Under the pieces are notes generated by a model that searched no databases, was not told the DNA's origin, and saw nothing but the letters and a program-made list of their open reading frames with translations. A stretch of 64,000 nucleotides of DNA from Argonema galeatum A003/A1 (lineage in GTDB: Bacteria; Cyanobacteriota; Cyanobacteriia; Cyanobacteriales; Aerosakkonemataceae): contig NZ_JAIQZM010000006.1 in the NCBI RefSeq assembly GCF_023333595.1, positions 124,001 to 188,000 on the forward strand. Direction: 5' to 3'. A program made the translations under genes and the position numbers. The stretch's first letter is position 1. Each line of letters opens with the position of its first letter. Positions 26,609 through 35,082 of the stretch are shown in pieces.

Positions 26609-27640
26609 ATGACTCAATTGAACAATGCTTTTACCTTATTCCTGAGTTTGCTAGTAGAGGCGATACCGTTCCTGCTGTTGGGGGTTCTGTTCTCAGGTTT
26701 GCTGCTGTTGTTTATCGATGAGCGCAAATTGAGTGCAGCTATGCCTCGGAACCCCCTGCTGGGAGCTTTAGTTGGCAGTTTAGCGGGCTTCCTGTTTCCA
26801 GTTTGCGAGTGCGGTAACGTCCCCGTAGCACGGCGGTTGCTGATGCAGGGGGTACCCGCACCAGTGGCGATCGGGTTTTTACTCGCAGCTCCGACAATCA
26901 ATCCGATCGTAATATGGGCAACTTGGACAGCATTTCGGGAGCAACCAGAAATTGTCGTACTGCGGGTACTATGTTCCCTGAGCATAGCCACTATTGTTGG
27001 CTGGATATTCAGCGCTCAGGCTGATTTGCGACCCCTGCTGCAACGACAAGTCGCCAGCGCGATGCCAACACCCAAACGCCGAATTGCCTGGTCTGAGATC
27101 CCCAAACTGGAAAATGCAGCCCCTGCTTTGTTGCAGTCGGGTACTTTTTTACTCGGTGGGCCTGGTAAAGTCATCCGAATGGACACGGCGGCATTCCCGG
27201 TTACAGGAGCGTCTGCGGCGGTGAGTAAACCTCTAAAATATCGTCTGAGTCTGCTTCTGGACAATACAGTGCAGGAACTGCGGGAGTTAGGAGCTGTATT
27301 AGTGCTAGGGAGCGCGATCGCAGCTTCTATTCAAATCCTAGTTCCCCGCGAAATTATCCTTTCCGTGGGTAATAGCCCGATCGCTTCTATAGTAGCGATG
27401 ATGGTATTGGCAGCAGTGGTGTCAATTTGTTCAACTGTGGATTCGTTTTTTGCCCTCTCGTTTGCTTCTTCCTTTACCAGCGGCTCCCTGCTAGCATTTC
27501 TGGTATTTGGCCCGATGATTGACCTCAAAAGCATGGGTTTGCTGCTGTCAATATTCAAACCAAGAGCGGTATTTTATTTATTGGCTCTAGCCGCTCTACT
27601 TACCTTCTTGTTTACCTTGATCTATCAATTGGCATACTAA
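26609..27640 (+). CDS. Permease (DUF318/ArsP_1-type)
   Basis: 343 residues, about eight to ten membrane helices. FLFPVCECGNVPVARRLL is the characteristic cysteine motif, and AAPTINPIVIWATW is a second conserved helix motif. A hydrophilic loop (about residues 145-215) separates the two halves. The family moves metal or metalloid species or other small ligands, and the substrate is not known here. It is followed after 89 bases by a TIGR03943 protein, its common partner in many bacteria, so the two should form one transport or regulatory unit. Confidence 0.85.
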   Translation: MTQLNNAFTLFLSLLVEAIPFLLLGVLFSGLLLLFIDERKLSAAMPRNPLLGALVGSLAGFLFPVCECGNVPVARRLLMQGVPAPVAIGFLLAAPTINPIVIWATWTAFREQPEIVVLRVLCSLSIATIVGWIFSAQADLRPLLQRQVASAMPTPKRRIAWSEIPKLENAAPALLQSGTFLLGGPGKVIRMDTAAFPVTGASAAVSKPLKYRLSLLLDNTVQELRELGAVLVLGSAIAASIQILVPREIILSVGNSPIASIVAMMVLAAVVSICSTVDSFFALSFASSFTSGSLLAFLVFGPMIDLKSMGLLLSIFKPRAVFYLLALAALLTFLFTLIYQLAY

Positions 27641-27729
27641 TGAGGATGGCAAATTTAAGATTGTAGATTTCAAATTGAATTTTTCAATCGGCAATTCTTC
27701 AATCTCAAATCGGAACTTTCACTTTACCA

Positions 27730-28731
27730 ATGACAATCCAAAATCCAAAATCCACAAACCCACATACCCTACTGCCCTGGCTGGATGTAGTTGCGATCGT
27801 CGCCTGGGGCATTTTGCTGTTGAAATACTGGATAACAGGCAAGTTATACCTGCTGATTCATCCCGATTACTTTTGGTTGGCGATCTTAGGTGGCTTTGCT
27901 TTGCTTGTCATCGGTATTTTAAAAGGATTATCCCTCCTCTACAACGAACAAATCCTCAAGCGTCAACCTTCATCTGTACAAAAGAGATTAATCGCGTCTC
28001 TACTTTGGTTAGTAATTTCAGGCGGTGGGTTGATGCGGCAATTGTTTGGTTTTCAGAAGGGGTCTTCGCGTCGCGGAGATAGCACCATCAAGAATGAGCC
28101 GTCTACTTTCCCACGTCCTTCATCCAACTCCCAACCTCAACACATTTCTCTATTTCCCCCCGGTTGGAGTACGGCTTTGCTCCTGACAACAGCGATCGTG
28201 GGTTTTATAATTACACCCAAACCGTTTACGAGCCAAACAGCATTATCGAGGGGCATCACGGATTCCTTGTCGATGACGCGATCGCAGCCCCAAGAATTTA
28301 GGAGTGCAAAACGTTCCGAAGATCGATCGCTCATTGACTGGGTGCGAACCTTAAACGCCTATCCAGAACCCGACGCCTACACCGGACAAAAAATGAAAGT
28401 GCAGGGCTTTGTTATCCATTCTAAAGAATTACCAGAGCAATACCTACTGCTTTCCCGCTTTGTAATTACCTGCTGCGCCGCCGATGCCTATCCAGTAGGG
28501 TTGCCAGTCAAACTGTACGGGCGAAGCATCAGTGTCAAAAGTTCCGATTCAGAATCTGAGTCTATCTACACCGATGCTTCGCCCCTACTCCGCACCGCCT
28601 TTAAACCCGATTCTTGGTTAGAAGTTGAAGGCCAAGCAATCACCGAAAATCTGGGAGGTAAACGTCAATTGACTATCCAAGCTAGCTCTATCAAACCTAT
28701 TCCCGAACCTAAAAACCCATACGATTATTAG
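27730..28731 (+). CDS. TIGR03943-family (DUF1980, YcgQ-like) membrane protein
   Basis: 333 residues. Two or three N-terminal membrane helices (about 18-70 and near 100), a hydrophobic helix near 145-160, then a soluble C-terminal domain with the family signature FVITCCAADAYPVGLPV. The ATG lies inside ATCCAAA heptamer repeats, so residues 2-8 (TIQNPKS) are repeat-derived. B. subtilis YcgQ/YcgR is the same protein pair, and its exact transport role is not settled. Expected in the plasma membrane with the permease upstream. Confidence 0.85.
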   Translation: MTIQNPKSTNPHTLLPWLDVVAIVAWGILLLKYWITGKLYLLIHPDYFWLAILGGFALLVIGILKGLSLLYNEQILKRQPSSVQKRLIASLLWLVISGGGLMRQLFGFQKGSSRRGDSTIKNEPSTFPRPSSNSQPQHISLFPPGWSTALLLTTAIVGFIITPKPFTSQTALSRGITDSLSMTRSQPQEFRSAKRSEDRSLIDWVRTLNAYPEPDAYTGQKMKVQGFVIHSKELPEQYLLLSRFVITCCAADAYPVGLPVKLYGRSISVKSSDSESESIYTDASPLLRTAFKPDSWLEVEGQAITENLGGKRQLTIQASSIKPIPEPKNPYDY

Positions 28732-28758
28732 TCATTAGTCATTAGTTATTTCTCTAAC

Positions 28759-28889
28759 GCAAGTTGCTAGTTATATAGTTGAGGCTGGTATTAGGTACGT
28801 TGTTGCGATGCCGCGCTCTTATCCAAGTTCTAATAAGAGCGCGGCATCGCAACAACATACCCAGAAAGCAAGTAACTAACAACTTGAGT
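28759..28889. mobile_element. MITE-like element with CAAGTTG ends and 24-bp perfect inner stem
   Basis: Inverted ends CAAGTTGCTAGTTA (28760-28773) and TAACTAACAACTTG (28873-28886) differ at one base. The sequence TCTCTAAC flanks both sides (28751-28758 and 28890-28897), consistent with an 8-base target duplication. Inside is a perfect 24-bp stem (28799-28822 with 28833-28856) over a 10-base loop. No coding capacity. Confidence 0.7.
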
Positions 28890-28897
28890 TCTCTAAC

Positions 28898-28987
28898 AGA
28901 CCTCTCCAAAAAAGAATGTAGAGACGTTGCATGCAACGTCTCTACAATGGTTCCAGGTAACGCACCTTTAATTTCTGGAGATGTCTA
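28898..28987. mobile_element. MITE-like element A, copy 2 (inverted)
   Basis: Inverse of 4189-4279: ends AGACCTCTCC and GGAGATGTCT, the same 28-bp palindrome at 28918-28945 and the same TTTAATTTCTGGAGATGTCT end. It directly abuts the neighbouring element at 28759-28889. Confidence 0.75.
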
Positions 28988-29032
28988 ATGAAATCAAGTT
29001 CGGTTATAGACTTATCGCATCAGTACTTAATA

Positions 29033-29105
29033 TGACCAATCACCAATGACCAATGACCAATGACCGATGACCAATGACCAATCAGCAATCACCAATGACC
29101 GATGA
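29033..29105 (+). repeat. CCAATGA heptamer tandem repeat
   Basis: About ten copies of CCAATGA or close variants (CCGATGA, CCAATCA), ending in the ATG of the following gene. Short heptanucleotide tandem repeats of this kind are known from filamentous cyanobacteria. Confidence 0.8.
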
Positions 29106-30634
29106 TCAATCTAAAATTCAAAACCCCAAATCTAAAATGGATTGAGCCCCTTGACCGCGTTGCTATTACGGTTATGCTGGTGCTGAGTGTAGTTATAGGG
29201 CTGCTATTGTGGCAGGGAGATCATTCATCAGCCCGCGTGCGAGATTTCAGCTGGGAAAATAAACAAATTGGATCTGAAGATAACCGCTTCATCCTGACTT
29301 TTAGCCGCCCAATGGAACACGCAAGTGTAGAAGCAAATCTGCAAATTAATCCGCCCCTACCAGGAAAATTTAGCTGGGCTGGACGTAAATTGGCCTATAC
29401 CTTAATTGCACCTGCCCCATACGGCATTGAGTATGAAGTCAAGCTGCTCCGAGCAAAAGACCGATTTGCTAGTTCAGAAGAAAAAGAAGCTAACATCAAG
29501 CCTTTTGAGGCTAAATTCCGCACGCGCGATCGGGCCTTCGTTTACTTGAGCGTACAGGGTAATGAAGCAGGTCGGTTGATGCTGGTCAATCTCAGCGCAG
29601 TCGATCCAAAACCGATCGCCCTGACGCCAGCAGACCTGGTAGTGAGCGATTTTATACCTTATCCTGATTCGCGTCGCATTTTGTTTTCAGCGAACGATCG
29701 CACATCCCAGCTTCAAGCCGTACTGGAACAAAATCTTTATACTGTCACAACTGGTATCGCGCCCCAATCCCCAAACACACAAGTCACAAACCCAGAACCA
29801 GCTGGTAAAGTCAGGCTGGTTCTAGACAAAAAAGACTACCAAAACCTGAAGTTTGACCTGTCACCGGATGGAAAAACCATTGTCGTGCAGCGGGTAAATC
29901 GACGGAATCCAGGGGATTTTAGCATTTGGACAGTAAAGATGGATAGCTCGGATCGCCCTACTGCGAAGCCCCTGGAAGGCCAACTGGGAGGCGATTTTTT
30001 GATTACCCCCGATAGTAAGGCGTTAGCGATCGCGCAAGGACAAGGATTAGCGATCGTACCCCTAGAAGCACCCCAAGATAAACCCCTCGATTTCTTGCCC
30101 AAATTCGGTACGGTGGCTAGTTTCAGCAGAGATGGTACAGCAGCGGCGATGGTGAAATTTAACACAGATTACACGCGATCGCTCTACTTAATAACCAACC
30201 AGGGAATTGAAAAAGAACTTTTGCGGATAACCGGCTCAATTGTGAGCGCCCAATTCGATTCTATGGGGCAGACTCTTTATTGCCTCCTAACCAAACTTAT
30301 CCCCGGACAGCAATACCAAGAACAGCCATATATTGCCGCCATTGACCTCAAGACAGGCGAAATGAAACCACTTTTAGTGCTGCCAAATCAGCGACAGGTG
30401 CAAATTAGCCTATCGCCAGATGGCATCGCCCTACTATTTGACCAACCCCTCACAACACCCTTATCGGCAGGAGAACAGTCTGATGCCCCGCGAACAGATA
30501 GTGGCGAAGCAGTTACTTCTAGTACCCTCTGGCTATTACCTCTAGTTTCAGCCGCACCCGCCCAAGGAAACCCTGCCCAGATGCAGCCAGAACAGTTGCC
30601 CTTGCCCGGTTTTCATCCCCGCTGGCTCCCCTAA
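29102..30634 (+). CDS. Membrane-anchored protein with Ig-like and beta-propeller-like regions
   Basis: 510 residues. One N-terminal transmembrane helix (about 20-37) is followed by an extracytoplasmic region. Residues about 50-120 (NRFILTFSRPMEHASVEANLQINPP) resemble the bacterial Ig-like Big_5 domain. From about 140 on, repeated S.DG / PDGK.I strand motifs (SPDGKTIVV, TPDSKALAI, SRDGTAAAM, SPDGIALLF) resemble TolB/WD40-type propeller blades. No catalytic motif. It may be a periplasmic sensor or scaffold (inference). The start codon emerges directly from a heptamer repeat. Confidence 0.7.
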   Translation: MINLKFKTPNLKWIEPLDRVAITVMLVLSVVIGLLLWQGDHSSARVRDFSWENKQIGSEDNRFILTFSRPMEHASVEANLQINPPLPGKFSWAGRKLAYTLIAPAPYGIEYEVKLLRAKDRFASSEEKEANIKPFEAKFRTRDRAFVYLSVQGNEAGRLMLVNLSAVDPKPIALTPADLVVSDFIPYPDSRRILFSANDRTSQLQAVLEQNLYTVTTGIAPQSPNTQVTNPEPAGKVRLVLDKKDYQNLKFDLSPDGKTIVVQRVNRRNPGDFSIWTVKMDSSDRPTAKPLEGQLGGDFLITPDSKALAIAQGQGLAIVPLEAPQDKPLDFLPKFGTVASFSRDGTAAAMVKFNTDYTRSLYLITNQGIEKELLRITGSIVSAQFDSMGQTLYCLLTKLIPGQQYQEQPYIAAIDLKTGEMKPLLVLPNQRQVQISLSPDGIALLFDQPLTTPLSAGEQSDAPRTDSGEAVTSSTLWLLPLVSAAPAQGNPAQMQPEQLPLPGFHPRWLP

Positions 30635-30972
30635 AGAAGGGGCTAGGGGCTAGGGGCTAGGGGAAGAGGGAAGAGGGAAGAGGGAAGAGGGAAGAATCCT
30701 TATGATTGAATGAGTGAATGAGTGAATGAGTGACTTTTCTAGCCCCTTTAGATAGCAACTTACGTCCAGCGCTAATCTGGGTAGACTAAGGAAAGATAGA
30801 AGAAGCGTAGGCACTCGCTTAGGCTTTGGCTTGCATACTGCGACTGATTTACTCAGCAGATGTACTTAACTGTGAAGCTCCACTAAGGTCAATATGCTAA
30901 AACCCGCCCCTATAATTCGTTAAATCGGTTACCTAATCTGCTGCCACTTCTGCCTAAATATTAGGGGTCGTA
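30635..30972. other. Intergenic microsatellite region
   Basis: 338 bases with no gene. Three GGGGCTA heptamers (30639-30659), five GGGAAGA heptamers (30661-30695) and three GAATGAGT octamers (about 30708-30731) follow one another. A short CCCC/GGGG hairpin overlaps the stop of the previous gene. The last 100 bases before 30973 should hold the promoter of the pentapeptide gene. Confidence 0.7.
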
Positions 30973-32727
30973 ATGCAAGTACAGGATTTTCTGGCTCGAT
31001 ACAAACAAGGAGAGCGGGATTTTGCCCACATTGACCTTAGTGGAGCTATTCTCACCAGCGTCAACTTGCAGGATCTTGACCTCACAGGCGCTAATCTCAC
31101 AGGCGCAAATCTTAGTTGGTCATTTTTGAGTCGCAGCAAACTGCACGGTGCCTGTCTTCGCCAAGCCGACCTCCGCCATGCTACCTTGGCCGGTGCTAAC
31201 CTAAATCAAGCGATTTTGAGTGGGGCAAATCTTAGCAAAGGCGATTTGCGTTTTGCTCATCTGCAAGAGGCTGATTTGAATTGGGCAGTGCTAGAAGAAG
31301 CAGATTTAAGCGGTGCCGATCTCCAGGGCGCTAAGCTGGATCAAAGTAATCTCGAACGCAGCAAACTAAATGAAACCCAGTTGACGAAAGCGGAATTGAT
31401 GGAGGCCAATCTTCGTCGTGCCAGCTTGATTAGCGCCAATTTCACTAATGCTAATCTCCGAGAAGCAAATCTGGAATCGGCGAATTTGCGAGAAGCGATT
31501 CTGATCGGGGCTAACTTAACAGAAGCAAACCTTACTGGTGTTTGTTTGCGATCGGCGAATTTGAGTCAGGCAGATTTGCACCGGGTGGTTCTTACGGGTG
31601 CCGATTTGAGTGAAGCAAACCTTGACAGTGCAGACTTGAGCCGAGCTAATTTGGCTGGTGCTTATCTGCTGAAAACCAGTTTGAAAAAAGCTTATTTATT
31701 AAGAACTAATCTTCAAGACGTATTGTTGCTGCGATCGGATTTGAGTGAGGCTAATTTGCGCGGGGCAGATTTGCGGCGGGCGGATTTGTCTGGTGCTTAT
31801 TTAAGCGATACGACTTTGAGCGAAAGCGACTTGAGCGAAGCGTATTTAGTGGAAAGTCATTTAATTCGCACGAATCTGGAGCGGGCGCAAATGACGGGCG
31901 TCTGCATTGAGAATTGGCATATCGAAGATGTCGATCTCTCTAAAGTTGAGTGTCGTTACGTTTTTACCCAGTTCAATCATGCAACTAAAAGTCCAACCCA
32001 GCGCTATCCTGTCGGTCGGGATTTGCAACCTGGAGAGCTAGCCAAAGAGTATCTAGAAGATTCTTCTAATATCGAAATCGATTTGAGAGAGGAGCCGGAT
32101 TGGTCAGCGCTGATCTTTACTATAACTAAGATGGAACAGGAGTCTCCAGAACTTACTCTGACGATTAAATCTTTTGAATCGACGACTGGGCAGTATTTGC
32201 TGCGGCTGGCATCGAATCGGTTGCTGAATGCGAAAATAGTGCGATCGCGCTTTTTGCAACTCTACCCAGAAATGCTCCAGCGCATCTTAAATTGCCGTCC
32301 GCAAATCCTCAGCCTACTTAATATCGTAGTTCGTCAGGAAAATTCCGAGCAAACATCAGGTAAAACATTAGACGAAACTGTGCCAAAGAAGCCGCAGTCG
32401 CGACCTTCAATGGATAAACAGATGCAAGTGTATCAAGAAGTTTTGCGTCAAATCGAAGCTATTTTGATGTCTCAAGAGCCAGAACAATTTGTGGGTAGCT
32501 TGGAACGGCTGCTCGATTATCTTAAGCGCCAAGGGATATCTACTGAGGAAATTCAGAAGAAGGTTATCGGTCAAGCGATCGCACGACGAGCTAAGCGAGA
32601 TTCGGCATTTCAAGAACATCTTTTGAAATGGGAAAAAACGGCTAGCGATTCGGCTCGTATGTCAGCGGTTGGTTCGGCTGTTAGATTAGCGATCGCACTT
32701 ATTTTGCAACAACCTAAACGACCCTAA
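30973..32727 (+). CDS. Pentapeptide repeat protein with unknown C-terminal domain
   Basis: 584 residues. Residues about 15-325 are almost unbroken A(D/N)LxxA pentapeptides, roughly 60 units, giving a long right-handed beta-helix. The remaining 250 residues include a globular segment (PDWSALIFTITKMEQESPELTLTIKSF, about 375-445) and a helical, charged C-terminal part with no named domain I recognise. No signal peptide or membrane helix. Such proteins usually act in protein contacts; a DNA-mimic role is known for some but is not shown here. Confidence 0.88.
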   Translation: MQVQDFLARYKQGERDFAHIDLSGAILTSVNLQDLDLTGANLTGANLSWSFLSRSKLHGACLRQADLRHATLAGANLNQAILSGANLSKGDLRFAHLQEADLNWAVLEEADLSGADLQGAKLDQSNLERSKLNETQLTKAELMEANLRRASLISANFTNANLREANLESANLREAILIGANLTEANLTGVCLRSANLSQADLHRVVLTGADLSEANLDSADLSRANLAGAYLLKTSLKKAYLLRTNLQDVLLLRSDLSEANLRGADLRRADLSGAYLSDTTLSESDLSEAYLVESHLIRTNLERAQMTGVCIENWHIEDVDLSKVECRYVFTQFNHATKSPTQRYPVGRDLQPGELAKEYLEDSSNIEIDLREEPDWSALIFTITKMEQESPELTLTIKSFESTTGQYLLRLASNRLLNAKIVRSRFLQLYPEMLQRILNCRPQILSLLNIVVRQENSEQTSGKTLDETVPKKPQSRPSMDKQMQVYQEVLRQIEAILMSQEPEQFVGSLERLLDYLKRQGISTEEIQKKVIGQAIARRAKRDSAFQEHLLKWEKTASDSARMSAVGSAVRLAIALILQQPKRP

Positions 32728-32976
32728 AAAGAGAAAAAAACTTATTTTAGTAATCCAAAATATTGGATACAATCAAATTATATATTCTCAAACTGCTTAT
32801 TATGGTACAGTCTAATTAAGAAACCCGTTTACCAACCAGTGCTGAACTAGCTAAGCAATATTTGACAGCCGAATAAAAGCTAGCTCGATATGCGGCTAGG
32901 CAAGATACGCGATCGCACTTTGGTTAAAAAAAATAAAATACTTTCACATAAGCCACGATAGTAGGAGAATTGACTA

Positions 32977-33330
32977 ATGCAACTAGACGACTATTTCGAC
33001 TTCCAGCGTCCCGATGATATTAGACTAAAAGGCACAAGGGTAGGAATTGAAACCATCCTTTATGACTTCATTCATCGCTCTCGAACTCCAGAAGAAATTG
33101 CCCAAACTTATCCTTCACTAACTTTAGAGCAAGTTTATGCCACAATCCTTTATTATCTACATAATAAAGAAGTTGTCAGTCAGTATTTAGCTAATTGGTT
33201 AGAGTGGGGAGAACAGCAACGTAAAGCACAAGAATTAAACCCGCCTCCGGCTGTAGTGCGGATGCGGAAACTAAAAGCAGAAAGAGAGGCAATGAAAAAA
33301 GCAAATGAGTCTGAAGTATTTGTTGGATGA
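32977..33330 (+). CDS. DUF433 protein, probable antitoxin partner
   Basis: 117 residues, AGGAG upstream of the ATG. The DUF433 helix-turn-helix is clear: IRLKGTRVGIETILYDFIHRS.TPEEIAQTYPSLTLEQVYATILYYL. The rest is a charged tail. It overlaps the next gene by 26 bases, the standard arrangement for DUF433/DUF5615 pairs, which resemble VapB45/VapC45 toxin-antitoxin modules. Likely a DNA-binding autorepressor (inference). Confidence 0.85.
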   Translation: MQLDDYFDFQRPDDIRLKGTRVGIETILYDFIHRSRTPEEIAQTYPSLTLEQVYATILYYLHNKEVVSQYLANWLEWGEQQRKAQELNPPPAVVRMRKLKAEREAMKKANESEVFVG

Positions 33331-33667
33331 AAATGTAGACCCTAGTTATAAAATACAATTACACCGACGAAATCCCGATATAGTTATGTGGATAGTCGGT
33401 GAGCCTGGTACTCCTCCCAGAGGAACTTTAGACCCAGAAATTTTGTGCTGGTGTGAGGAACATGATTTTGTGTTGGTTACAAATAACCGTACATCTATGC
33501 CTGTACATTTAACTGACCATATAGCTATAGGTCGTCATATTCCAGGAATATTTATTCTGAATCCCAAGTTGAGTATGGGTCAAACCATTGAAGATTTTAT
33601 TTTTATTGCTGAAGCTTCTTTTGAAAACGAATATCAAGATCGGATTGTTAATTTGCCAGTGACTTAA
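33305..33667 (+). CDS. DUF5615-family PIN-like protein, probable toxin
   Basis: 120 residues. N-terminal KYLLDENVDPSY (first acidic PIN residues), EEHDFVLVTNN (second acidic site), and the hydrophobic IPGIFILNP strand are typical of Mut7-C/DUF5615 PIN-like domains, predicted metal-dependent ribonucleases. It is translated from an ATG inside the DUF433 gene (26-base overlap), so production is coupled to the partner. Confidence 0.82.
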   Translation: MSLKYLLDENVDPSYKIQLHRRNPDIVMWIVGEPGTPPRGTLDPEILCWCEEHDFVLVTNNRTSMPVHLTDHIAIGRHIPGIFILNPKLSMGQTIEDFIFIAEASFENEYQDRIVNLPVT

Positions 33668-34053
33668 GATTGGTAAGACAAGGAAGAGTAATCGCTTTTT
33701 ACGTAATCTGAAACTACTAAGAGCGATCGCATTCTGACGAAATGGGAAGTCCGATCGCATTTGACAATTGCAGACATAGATCTTGCACCAGTTGTTATAA
33801 CCCGGCGGGGAATCAATTCCCCGCCTAATAGCTAAAGTCGGATAAATCCGACTTAATACATATTTCATTTTCTTCAGTCCACTTAAGTGGACTTTCGCTA
33901 TTAGCCTGGGGTTTGAACCCCAGGCGGGCTATCAGCGCAAGTGCAAGATTTGTATAGATGAAAAAGATGCGATCGCATATACAATTTACGCCAAATGCGA
34001 GCGCAAAAAATCAGCACAAAGTTAAAGTGATATTGCGCCCAATTTCCGCTCGA
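33668..34053. other. Intergenic region with four consecutive hairpins
   Basis: 386 bases between converging genes, with no coding potential seen. The dominant content is the hairpin array at 33804-33925; the rest is A/T-rich with several HIP1-type sites. Confidence 0.6.
33804..33925. repeat. Array of four short palindromes
   Basis: In order: GGCGGGGAAT/ATTCCCCGCC (33804-33825), AAGTCGGAT/ATCCGACTT (33835-33854), AGTCCACTTAAGTGGACT (33876-33893), GCCTGGGGTT/AACCCCAGGC (33904-33925), all perfect with loops of 0-2 bases. It lies between the DUF5615 stop and the stop of the minus-strand surface protein gene, so bidirectional termination is possible. Confidence 0.75.
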
Positions 34054-34965
34054 TTAGATGATGCTTGCATTCAAAGCTTTCTTTTGCCTTGTGCGCTTCA
34101 GCAGCATCCCGCCGAAAGCAGCAAATGCGAGTAAACCTACAGAAGATGATGGTTCTGGTACGGTTTCTGGTACAGGTTTTGGTATAGTTTCAAGATTGCC
34201 CTTTAGAGCAATGATATCGTTATCACACTCTGGAGCAAAGCTAAGAATAAAATCTCCGTCTGGTAACAAAGAACGAGCAAAGCTCAATGCGATCGTATGA
34301 GAACCATTAGCACCGAAGTGACCAAAATCAAGACTAAGACCGCTTAAATTACTCAACAGATTAATATCACCTATCTTCGTCCCAGAAGCAATAACGTTTT
34401 GAACGTGAATTGCCTGATTGAAGTAAGGGTCATTTGCAGCCAAATCGCCTATAGATGGTGTTTTACCATTTTGCTTAACCCATGCGTTGTACTCGCTTAA
34501 GCTATCTAACGCAATACCATTGTCCTTGGCGACACTTTTAGCCGTGACCTTATCGTGAATGCCTGTAGTGCTAACACCAGAGTCATTGTTGTTAACAAAT
34601 CGGATGCCAAACAAACTTTTACTAGCACTAGCAGTGCTAAGATTCTTTCCTGAAAAATTGAAGAGTAGATCTCCCAAGCCAACGTGACCGTCAGCAGCAT
34701 AATTACTGCTAGTTCCTGCTAGAGGCAAATTGGTATTAATAGCAACAAAAATCTCATCAGCAGTTTGCTTAAAAGCCATACCGTAGATTTCATATTTAGT
34801 GCCACCCACATTGTTTCCTGTTATGCTGTCGTTAAAGGAATCAATTGCATAATTCCAATCCTTGTACAAAGTACTAGCTTCCGCTGGTTTGCTGATGACA
34901 GATAGGCAGCAAAGAGTTGCGGTAATAGAAGTTAAGAACAGAGAGGGAATTTTTAGGTTAATCAT
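34054..34965 (-). CDS. PEP-CTERM surface protein (exosortase substrate)
   Basis: 303 residues: Sec signal peptide (about 1-30), a beta-rich domain of about 230 residues, and a C-terminal sorting signal VPEPSSS followed by a hydrophobic helix and KRTRQKK. Exosortase/EpsH-type enzymes process this tail. The domain resembles cyanobacterial exosortase-dependent surface proteins that bear a CDND-type acidic motif (ECDNDIIALKG). Probable location is the outer surface or extracellular matrix. Possible promoter in 34966-35082. Confidence 0.85.
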   Translation of the reverse strand: MINLKIPSLFLTSITATLCCLSVISKPAEASTLYKDWNYAIDSFNDSITGNNVGGTKYEIYGMAFKQTADEIFVAINTNLPLAGTSSNYAADGHVGLGDLLFNFSGKNLSTASASKSLFGIRFVNNNDSGVSTTGIHDKVTAKSVAKDNGIALDSLSEYNAWVKQNGKTPSIGDLAANDPYFNQAIHVQNVIASGTKIGDINLLSNLSGLSLDFGHFGANGSHTIALSFARSLLPDGDFILSFAPECDNDIIALKGNLETIPKPVPETVPEPSSSVGLLAFAAFGGMLLKRTRQKKALNASII

Positions 34966-35082
34966 GGTAAATTTCCTGGTTAAGTAAAAAAAAGGGTTGG
35001 TTTGCGATCGACTTAGTTAGTTGGTCGATCGCACCTCACGATTAGAAAGTGCGATCGCCTTACACGAATTACTAACAATCTA

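Larger units (their letters stand above)
28732..29101. other. Intergenic cluster of two MITE-like elements and heptamer repeats
   Basis: 370 bases without a gene: TCATTAG-type heptamers (28732-28750), a 131-base inverted-repeat element (28759-28889), MITE A copy 2 (28898-28987), then CCAATGA heptamers (29033-29100) running into the next start codon. Confidence 0.7.

Noticed and set aside
32802..32875. ATG followed by a stop and TRLPTSAEL, resembling a Uma2 start
   Set aside because: Only about 20 codons with an in-frame stop. Too short to call a pseudogene.
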